Assembly: GCA_030568195.1 (NCBI GenBank)
Contig: JAJLTO010000014.1
Coordinates: 186,001-250,000, forward strand
Length of the DNA stretch: 64,000 bases
Direction of reading: 5' to 3'
Source of the DNA: Dipodascopsis uninucleata var. uninucleata
Taxonomy: Eukaryota > Ascomycota > Lipomycetes > Lipomycetales > Lipomycetaceae
In this document: positions 56,519-64,000 of the stretch, in pieces
How the letters are laid out: each line of letters opens with the position of its first letter
Numbering within the stretch: the stretch's first letter is position 1
Notes under the pieces: model-generated
Database searches by the model: none
Seen by the model: only the letters and a program-made list of their open reading frames with translations
What the model was told of the DNA's origin: nothing
Made by a program: the position numbers and the translations under genes

Positions 56519-57984
56519 TAGTCATCTACTAATGGGGTGGCCTGACAGCTGTATAAGTGTTATTGTCGTTATTCTCTCGGAATATGCGCAGTGCATTAAC
56601 AATTCTCTATCTTACGAATAGACACAGACGATGCAGGTTGTGTTTTGTACTGTATGAAATATTTTAATGTGCAATTCACATAGTATCATTTATGCATTGA
56701 ACTTTTTTCTGGATCTATAAACTATGGATATATGTAACAATCAACACTGCGCTGGAGCGACATATACCATTATTCGCGCTAATCAAGCTACACGTAGTGT
56801 ATTTTGGCTGGATCGACTTAGTTTTGCAACGACGTAAGTGCTGCCAATCTAATAGTAGTGGTACGAGCCTACACGTTATCAGTGGATGGTCAAGCCGTCT
56901 ACATATCACATATCGCTGAAGTTACGTCAGTTGCATCACCTTATAGTTACCAGATCACGGTTTACAACATATTGTTGGAAATCAATCATGCATATTCGAA
57001 ATCTCGTGTATTTGCGCTTTCCTGTATAATCTCAGGCCACACCAGTAGAAGATATTCTTTCAGGTTTGATATTCCGTTTCATTTTATTAATTCTTTTAAT
57101 TGGTCTGTCTCATTTTCCTTTCCTGATAATTTATGTCAAGACCAATCCATCCTACTCATATCGGCATCTTCCCTTTGTCTCAGCCCACTATTTAATATTT
57201 AGTCGCTAGATGTGGAACCGGTGGATTCTGGTGGCTTTTCTGCTTGTTCCCCAGTCCACTTACGTCCCATTCTAATGCTACTGGCATATCTGAGTTGCCG
57301 CGTTTAAATTCCCTCGTGTTTGTTCGTAGTCTTTACCATAGCCATGAGAATGCATAACCCGAACCACTCAATATTCTCTCGGGAATACCGCTATGCGTAG
57401 CCGTCGCATATCCAGAATCATTCGTTCGTACGCCCATACCCAACTTTATGTCAGCCAACATCAAACCACTCTTCCACTAAATTGGTAACTTCAATTCCTA
57501 TATATTTCACGTGACCATTTGTAAGCAGGACATGTAGGCTTAGGGTATAAAACATTAGGTTTATGCGAGAGAAATTTTCTAGCGCTTCAAAAGGTGATGC
57601 ACGTGACTTTTCGTCATTTAATGGGCTTCTAACTACAATATCATCTACAAAGTTGCAGGTTAATTCGATCTTTTAACTTTTCTTCTCTATATATCAAGAT
57701 CCCAGTCGCCGACTACTTCTTTAATTATCTTATCTTGGACTGTAGTTTATTTGGAATTGATAGACGGAGAGACCATTATACTAGAGACCTCGCTGTAGGT
57801 GCACATTTCTGAAAGAGAAGGACGACCAGCCGGGATCTGCTCTTTTCTTTGACTTCGTTCGCGCTCTCTTACGAACTAGTTGATTTGGACTTCTAGTATT
57901 TTGGGCGTCTTCGCTTTCTACTCGGGATCTTTTTTATTGTTCATAGTCCGTATTTTGGTCGGTATCTACGATCGGACAATTATC
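56519..57984. other. Spacer and probable long leader upstream of ECL1-like gene
   Basis: About 1.5 kb. The first 350 nt look like the SIN1 3' UTR. A 114-codon frame at 56858-57202 has no recognisable family and may be chance or an upstream ORF. From 57050 the strand is pyrimidine-rich, typical of a long leader. Two CACGTG sites are listed separately. Confidence 0.5.
57508..57605. promoter_or_regulatory. Two CACGTG E-boxes upstream of ECL1-like gene
   Basis: CACGTGAC occurs at 57508-57515 and at 57600-57607, 92 nt apart, about 380-480 nt before the ATG. Cbf1/Pho4-class bHLH factors bind this core. Functional use is inferred. Confidence 0.5.
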
Positions 57985-58929
57985 ATGTCTTTTCTGCCTT
58001 TTTGGTAAGTGATTTTGAGATTTTGTGCTGCGACGGTGCTTCTGAGCTGTCCCAAGTATATATGCGGAATGTTCGCGGCAAGATCGAACCGGATTTTTTT
58101 TTTTTACAATTAAAATGAATCAATCAAGTGATTTTTCGCTAATGTAATATTTCTACTCTCTAGCACTGTGTGCGATAAGCAGCTCACTGGACCTACGAAT
58201 GGCAGTGTTTTGTACTGTTCAGAGAAGTAAGTACGATATATTTTTACAGGGTGGATTTTTTTGAGGTGGTGTAATCGTAGATGAGTCATTTGAGATCAGA
58301 GATTTTTAACCTTCCTATTTTTTTTTAACAGGTGCAAGCGAAAAGATGCTAGAATATCAAAACGGGCATCGGCGTCGTATATGTATTCTTCGCCGATTAA
58401 TGGGCAAAGTTCTGGTCTTCCGCTTACACCCACAAGTCCACAGCTATTTGCGATGCAGGCAGATACAATGAAGTCGTCGGAGAACCTTCAGGAATTGGGG
58501 ATGTTTGATGGTAACCTGCAGCGATCCGATTCTGCTTATTTTGGCCCAATGAGTCCATCACTGCGGTTTAATACGTCGTTTAGTGATATTGCTGAGGCTT
58601 CTACGCTGAAAATGGCTAGAGGCGTGAGACCACTACATCCGAATAGCGTTTATTCTTCGTCTCCTAGATCGATAGAGCTTGTGTCACCAATGTTGATTTC
58701 GCAGACACCGCCACGTTACGAGTCCGGATCATTCATGACGAGTGCTCCTATGGTATCTTCTATGAGTCTTTCAGCATCTGGTCCTAGTAAGAGCAAGAAG
58801 AAAGAAACTGTCGTGCCTTCATATAATATGCCATTAGTTGTCGAAAAGAAAACTGATTTGGCAAGTAGTGTCGAATCTCAGAAGCAGGAAGGTAGTCTGA
58901 AGCGTCTTTTTTACTTCAACGATATGTAA
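57985..58929 (+). CDS. Ecl1-family zinc-binding life-span/stress factor
   Basis: Three exons, 57985-58004 (20 nt), 58164-58226 (63 nt) and 58332-58929, giving 226 aa. Splicing assembles MSFLPFCTVCDKQLTGP followed by GSVLYCSEKCKRKDAR. This is a compact C-x2-C...C-x3-C zinc site (Cys 7, 10, 25, 29) at the extreme N terminus, diagnostic of the Ecl1 family. The rest is Ser/Pro-rich and disordered, with a basic KSKKKE patch. Fission-yeast Ecl1-3 extend chronological life span under sulfur, zinc or amino-acid limitation. No single exon contains the full zinc site: the first Cys codon is split between exons 1 and 2, and the last Cys is in exon 3. The unspliced third exon alone looks like an anonymous 182-codon frame. 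Confidence 0.82.
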
Positions 58930-59456
58930 ATGATATACTACATAGTACTTTTTCCGAATGAGATGGTTATTCGAGCAATACTTAAAATCAATTTTTATTT
59001 ACATCGAATTTAAAAAATGGAAAATTATAGGCGGACGGAAAGTGTCGGAAAATGGGTTGGCGTTTTGTTATTACTTACATACTATGTATGACGATTGGTG
59101 TGGTTAATTTTTTTTGTTTATTGGTATAGATATATTTCTTTCACTAAATTATGAGAATTCTGATTTTGGTCTTCTTGGACAGTTCTATACTTGTGATCTG
59201 CTTATGCTACCTGGTCGCGCGGACGGCATTTCGCTTACAAAGATGCACACCGACTCGACTCATCAAGTATTGAAAATTATGTGTATATTTGTTTACTAAA
59301 AGTGCAATGTAAATAATATCTCCAAAAAAAGCGAACTTGCTCTGGAAGTTTTAAGCATATAGTTAGCAAGTTATTCTAGATCTATTCATGCATAAATAAA
59401 ATTGTTCAATTTCTCTAATTAAATCTTATGTACAAAAGGTTCGATTAAGTAACATC
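58930..59456. other. Convergent 3' spacer, ECL1-like / SLS1-like
   Basis: 527 nt, AT-rich; a 61-codon frame at 59114-59299 has no family resemblance or proper ATG context. Taken as 3' UTR sequence. Confidence 0.5.
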
Positions 59457-61889
59457 CTAACTTTCCACCGGTTGAGAAACGCAGATTGCAAGCTCCACAG
59501 CACTACTAGTCAACTCTAAAAGTTTCTCTGGCGTTCCTGCATCTGTACTGGCATCATCCGGTGCTAATGTAATTTCTACTCGGCGACCTTCTAGGAGACC
59601 ACCTTCAACAATACTGTATCTTAGGTTATGCGATCCATAGTAATAATGGATATCTGTTCGTTGCTCTAAAGACTTAAACATGTACACAATTTCCTTCTGT
59701 TCAGAATCCATTTGCGGTATATTCAAATTTATCGTTGCTGGAACTGACACCGATTGCGATGACATATCGACATTCAGCTTTGATACAAAATCTTTGAACG
59801 AGTCCTGAGAACCAGATATTTGCCCTATTTCTTCTCGTTTTATGCGCATATCCGTTGACAATGAAGGCAATAAAACGTCCACAACTGTTGTACTTTCACA
59901 AGACACTATATTAGCCATCGATTTGTCTATTTGCCACTTATCGTTCACTGGTAACCTAATAGCTACAGGCGGATATTGAGTAAAATTCCGTGGATCATGA
60001 TAAGGAGAAGGCACTAGATGCAGAACAATATATTTTCGCTCAACAGTATAATCGAGACTGACATGGTCATTAGACATATTAGCGTCTTTCATCGAAGATA
60101 TTCCAGACTGAACGAAACGGACTTTGTTGTCACGTAATAATGCTAATTCATCTGACAAACATCGCGTTATGAATTTTGAAAATGCAGGAATGTTCGGTGT
60201 GAAAATATATTGCTCAAGGACCTTTACCACCGGATCGCGGGATCTATCAGTATCAATTGTCGTTCTAGCGTGCTCATGCAACCCAAGTCCAAACACGACA
60301 GAGAACTTTGAATTAGTAGCATTCATTTTATCCGTGATATTCGCAGTTACAGGATGAGCATTTTCAATTATATCGGAAATATTCATTAAACTTTTAGACG
60401 TGTCCCTTGAAGCAGTCGAAATCAAGTACCCGCTCATTGGTTTGACGTCTGTATCACTACTTTCCTTCTTTATATCATCAAAGATACTAATGACGGCGTC
60501 ATTGACCTCCTGCGAACTTAGTGGAGGTTGCAAGGACTCTTGGACGTTATTTTCTACAGCCCGAGGATCAATAAGCATCATCGGCTGTGATAGTATCTCA
60601 TCTCTTAATCTCGCAAGTTGCCCGTCGTTTTCGCCAGAAAGCAAAGTTTTTAGAGAGTGTACTGTCGCTCTTTTTTCCTTGACAGTGCGCCATCTTGCCC
60701 AGGAAGTATGACGATAGATTACCGGTAATGAATCATCATCATATACCTTGAGAAACTCAGTCCCATTCCCTTGTATCCTCGGTAAGTTACTATAGAGTAT
60801 TCGTTCAGACTCGTGAGTATGTAGATTTAATGAGTATACGATTAAACGTCTGGCAACTGTTATCTTTCTAGATGCTAGTGCGGAAATCCTCAACTTAGTA
60901 CGGTCAACAATCTCAATATATGTATCTGACAGCGATGAGATCATATTTATTGGGAGGTGTTCTATGTTGCCATATGGAACTTTAGACAAAAATGTCATAT
61001 CAACAGTCTCATGAACCATGTTCGACAAGACTCTCTCCCAAATACTAGTGATCTTTGAAACCAACCCTTCTGAAGCTTTAATCTCCAATGTAAGTTTCTC
61101 TGGGTTAATATTTATTGCCGCGCCCATAGATGTCCACTGACGAGGTAATGACCAGTTAGATGTCATCAGTAACATAGCTTCGCGACGTTCTGAAAACTTA
61201 ATCATTTTGTAAATGTGGACATCCTTTTGAATATCGCTCGATATTGCTATTCCCCAAAGATTTTTTAAAATTACATCAATTAATATTCTTTTCTTCAGTG
61301 ATGAACTCACTCGTTCTCCCATCTCTCTCGCATATCGACGTAGTTGCTCAACCAAAAATGCGGACGATACAAGTTGAGCAATTTGATCATATCGCGCCTC
61401 AGAAACCTTCAGCTCATCCAGTCTATTTTTTCTTGATTGTAAAATTTTTGGCATTTCTGAATCAAACATTTCCACAACCGTCATATAGTTCTCTTTGTGT
61501 GGCTCCATCAATTTAGTAGCACTAAAATCCAGAGTCTCCTTAGCGAGAGGCTCGTCTGTTCGGGTTTGAATAGCTGGCCTCCTCTTCTTAGTAGAGTGCG
61601 ACAGTCGTGATCTATCCAAAACGATTACATTTTGCTCTCTCAAGCTGTAACTGTATGGCAATTGAAATCCGTCATCCTTTACTCCTATTTCCCCTTCGTT
61701 GTCTTCAGATTTATCTGTCAAAGAATTAATGGACCGTGCAATGAATTTCGGAGCTCTATGCGATGACTCCAGCCAGTATCTACCAGCAGTAGTAGTCCGT
61801 TCTTTCCATGTTGGCCGTCTATCACGCAGCCACGACAGGCTATCTTGCAGACCACAACATAACTGTGCGATACGTTTTATTCGTAGCAT
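59457..61889 (-). CDS. Sls1-like mitochondrial inner-membrane-bound gene-expression regulator
   Basis: A single exon, 810 aa. The N terminus (MLRIKRIAQLCCGLQ) is basic and amphipathic, and the following 60 residues are rich in Arg, Trp and Ser, consistent with mitochondrial import. The central part (about 155-460) has paired alpha/beta segments such as LVEQLRRYAREMGER, KKRILIDVILKNLWGI and LLMTSNWSLPRQW that look like the fungal SLS regulator family, which couples mitochondrial transcription to translation at the inner membrane. No catalytic motif is seen. The family diverges rapidly and the assignment rests on weak motifs plus length, so another mitochondrial protein is possible. It shares a 550-nt divergent promoter with CCT8. 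Confidence 0.58.
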   Translation of the reverse strand: MLRIKRIAQLCCGLQDSLSWLRDRRPTWKERTTTAGRYWLESSHRAPKFIARSINSLTDKSEDNEGEIGVKDDGFQLPYSYSLREQNVIVLDRSRLSHSTKKRRPAIQTRTDEPLAKETLDFSATKLMEPHKENYMTVVEMFDSEMPKILQSRKNRLDELKVSEARYDQIAQLVSSAFLVEQLRRYAREMGERVSSSLKKRILIDVILKNLWGIAISSDIQKDVHIYKMIKFSERREAMLLMTSNWSLPRQWTSMGAAININPEKLTLEIKASEGLVSKITSIWERVLSNMVHETVDMTFLSKVPYGNIEHLPINMISSLSDTYIEIVDRTKLRISALASRKITVARRLIVYSLNLHTHESERILYSNLPRIQGNGTEFLKVYDDDSLPVIYRHTSWARWRTVKEKRATVHSLKTLLSGENDGQLARLRDEILSQPMMLIDPRAVENNVQESLQPPLSSQEVNDAVISIFDDIKKESSDTDVKPMSGYLISTASRDTSKSLMNISDIIENAHPVTANITDKMNATNSKFSVVFGLGLHEHARTTIDTDRSRDPVVKVLEQYIFTPNIPAFSKFITRCLSDELALLRDNKVRFVQSGISSMKDANMSNDHVSLDYTVERKYIVLHLVPSPYHDPRNFTQYPPVAIRLPVNDKWQIDKSMANIVSCESTTVVDVLLPSLSTDMRIKREEIGQISGSQDSFKDFVSKLNVDMSSQSVSVPATINLNIPQMDSEQKEIVYMFKSLEQRTDIHYYYGSHNLRYSIVEGGLLEGRRVEITLAPDDASTDAGTPEKLLELTSSAVELAICVSQPVES

Positions 61890-62439
61890 CGGTCTTCTTC
61901 TCTCACCGTAAGTCGCTGAGACTTCAATATCCTTTACAACTTTCGATCGCCCTTGATGATTTCCACTATTAAAAGCTTAGAATAATTGAATTGATGCTTG
62001 TCTAGCACACACGATTCCCCACCCTGAATATATTAAAGAAAGATATATTTGCAGTATATTGAATGTACCTATACATGCACCATATGATAATTAAAGCCTA
62101 GTGATCGTAGACTACAGAAATATGAAAGCCATCTACAATTAGGTGTTTGCAATAGATGATGCAGTTCGAGAAAACATTTTTTTCTAAAGCATTGGGATAT
62201 CGTATCCGGGTAACGTATGTAAGAGAATTGTATGTTACCCGGTTAAATCTACACTAACGCTGGAGAAAATAATTTCTTCTCTGAGATTCATCGAACGCGA
62301 CGTGAAACAAGATTTTGATAACAAAGGAGTATTAGTCGACAATTCTGAAGTGGTTTATAGGAACCTTCAGAGGTAGTACGTATTGATATAAACACGAGGT
62401 GTATTTGAGTGGAAGCAGTTGAAATATTTGCGCGCAGAG
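61890..62439. other. Divergent promoter, SLS1-like / CCT8
   Basis: 550 nt with an inverted pair of Reb1-type sites (listed separately). A possible heat-shock element half-pair GAACCTTC lies at 62361-62368, 72-79 nt before the CCT8 ATG. No gene is seen. Confidence 0.55.
62206..62242. promoter_or_regulatory. Inverted pair of Reb1-type sites (CCGGGTAAC / GTTACCCGG)
   Basis: CCGGGTAAC at 62206-62214 and its exact reverse complement GTTACCCGG at 62234-62242 are separated by 19 nt, in the middle of the divergent promoter. The core CGGGTAA/TTACCCG is the binding site of Myb-type general regulatory factor Reb1. The arms could also form a hairpin in RNA. Confidence 0.6.
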
Positions 62440-64000
62440 ATGTCTTTACAATTACCAAACGCACCTGGAACTCAGCTCTTTAAACAAGGATATCAGACAT
62501 ATCAGAGCGAAGATGGAGTAATTAATCGAAATATCAGTGCGTGCAGAGAGATTGCATCAATTGTTCGTACTTCAATTGGTCCATGTGGCCGTAATAAGAT
62601 TGTCATCAATCGTAAGTGTCATATATAATGATGAAAGACTGCGTGCAGCAGGGAGCACTTGCAGTGGTGAGATAGAAGATGACTAACAAATCATTTAGAT
62701 CTACAAAAGGTCTTCCTTACCAGTGATGCTGCCACCATTCTGAGAGAATTAGATGTTATTCATCCAGCGGCAAAGCTGCTAGTTATGGCAAGTCAGCAGC
62801 AGGAATCAGAGGTAAGTTTACTTGATTATGTACATGAGGTTGATGAATCCATCACTTCCTCTTTGCAAAACCTGTAGAAGATGGCATTAGCACGCGAAGT
62901 AATATACTGATCATATCATATTATATTCCAGATGGGTGATTCTACAAACTTGGTAATCATTTTGGCCGGTGAATTTTTGAATCAAGCTGAATCGCTATTA
63001 CGAATCGGTTTGCATTCCGCTGATATTATTCAGGGTTATGAGCTTGCTGAAAAGTTTGCTCAAAGAACTCTCGAAGGTACGTGTAATCCATCAACTTGTC
63101 ATGATATTTACTTGTTAATGAATCTTTTATAATAGAGTTATCAGTTGATAAGGTCGAGAAGCTCAACTCGGAATCTGAGCTATTTAAGGCCATTAAGCCT
63201 GCTATTGCATCAAAGCAATATGGTCAGGAAGATTTCCTGGCTCAGCTTGTGGCTGAGGCAGTCCATTCAGTTTTACCAAAGAATCCTAAGAACTTTAGCG
63301 TTGACAACATCCGAGTTGTTAAGATTATGGGAAGCAGTTTAGCTGCTTCTCGAGTCGTTAAAGGAATGGTGTTTAATCGCGAGCCTGAAGGGTCTATTAA
63401 AAAGATAAACTCCACTGCCAAGGTTGCCGTTTTCAATTGTGGTATCGATATTGCACAAACTGAAACCAAGGGAACTGTTTTATTGCACAATGCCAAAGAG
63501 ATGCTTGATTTTACTAAGGGAGAAGAAGCTCAACTAGAAGCTACCATTAAGAGCATTGTTGACACTGGCGTTCGTGTTGTCATCGCTGGCGCTAACGTTG
63601 GTGAACTTGCTTTGAACTATCTTAATAGATATGGTGTTTTAGTGATGAGAATTCCGAGTAAGTTTGATCTACGACGACTCTGCAGAGTTGTGGGTGCTAC
63701 TCCTTTACCAAGGCTCGGTGCGCCTATGCCAGAAGAACTTGGAAAGGTAGATATTGTTGAGACCATTGAGATTGGAGGTGACAGGGTGACAGTAGTGCGT
63801 CAGGAGAATGAAGTCACCCGAACTTCGACTATTGTTATTCGGGGTGCTACTCAGGGTCTTTTAGATGATGTTGAACGTGCTATTGATGATGGTGTCAATG
63901 TTGTCAAGTCTCTTACCAATGATTCTCGACTGGTTCCAGGTGCTGGTGCAACTGAAATCGAACTTTTACAGAGAATCGTTGCTTATGGTGAGAAAACACC
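62440..64000 (+). CDS. CCT8: T-complex protein 1 subunit theta, 3' end beyond window
   Basis: Exons 62440-62611, 62699-62811, 62932-63076 and 63136 to the right edge; about 431 of roughly 545 residues are present. The start MSLQLPNAPGTQLFKQGYQ matches Cct8. Signatures are GPCGRNKIVIN (ATP loop), FLTSDAATILRELDVIHPAAKLL, RRLCRVVGATPLPRLG and the near-C-terminal VPGAGATEIEL. Cct8 is one of eight subunits of the TRiC/CCT ring that folds actin, tubulin and other cytosolic proteins. The nucleotide motif reads GDSTN (GGT GAT TCT ACA AAC), where GDGTN is usual; the catalytic Asp is kept. The introns have standard signals. Confidence 0.95.

Noticed and set aside
56858-57202. Continuation of SIN1 as a PH domain (frame with YTLSVDGQAVYIS)
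   Set aside because: Faint local similarity only; no splice path from the CRIM exon was found and the rest of the frame is hydrophobic and unlike PH.

Overview
This window is nuclear DNA from an ascomycete fungus, most likely a yeast or yeast-like lineage. It is AT-rich by eye, and many genes carry short spliceosomal introns with GTAAGT, GTATGT or GTGAGT donors and CTAAC-type branch sites. The gene set is typically fungal: TAH18, BUD4, JSN1-type PUF, AVO1/SIN1, ECL1, PAM17 and COQ7. Conserved leucines in SAH1 and CCP1 are encoded by CTG, so CTG is not read as serine, and TGA is a normal stop. The ribosomal protein gene eL32 has HomolD and HomolE-like promoter boxes, as in Schizosaccharomyces and other lineages that do not use the budding-yeast Rap1 system. 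An early-branching Saccharomycotina or a Taphrinomycotina host would fit, but I cannot name the species.

Layout, left to right. 1-1835 (-) is a decayed ferric reductase that runs off the left edge, followed by a 3 kb gene-free stretch. 4.9-22.2 kb is a compact block whose genes strictly alternate in strand: ATG38-like (+), UXT/prefoldin-like (-), SAH1 (+), THO2 (-), HSM3/PSMD5-like (+), COQ7 (-), TAH18 (+), a class I glutamine amidotransferase (-) and RPL32 (+). 22.2-29.1 kb is a gene desert whose right part is clearly GC-richer and carries a G-quadruplex-type tract; it ends at a C2H2 plus fungal-specific-domain transcription factor (29.1-32.0 kb, +). 32-45 kb holds BUD4 (-), CCP1 (+), PAM17 (+) and PDA1 (-). 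45-64 kb holds the JSN1-type RRM/PUF gene (-), SIN1/AVO1 (+), ECL1-like (+), SLS1-like (-) and the first part of CCT8 (+), all with long spacers.

There is no operon-like organisation. The content is mixed housekeeping: mitochondrial function (COQ7, CCP1, PAM17, PDA1, SLS1-like), protein quality control (CCT8, UXT-like, HSM3-like), mRNA biogenesis and control (THO2, JSN1-type), TORC2 and autophagy (SIN1, ATG38-like) and septation (BUD4). I recognised no transposon, LTR element, CRISPR array, rRNA or tRNA.

The most striking observation is in PDA1. A 3-nucleotide micro-exon (44020-44022), with a complete intron on each side, is needed to restore the invariant RGFCHLS active-site motif of pyruvate dehydrogenase E1 alpha. 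Other points: BUD4 and SIN1 both end just before their usual C-terminal PH domain; CCT8 has GDSTN where GDGTN is usual; the ECL1 zinc-binding cysteines are spread over three exons starting with a 20-nt coding exon; and an inverted pair of Reb1-type sites lies in the SLS1/CCT8 divergent promoter.
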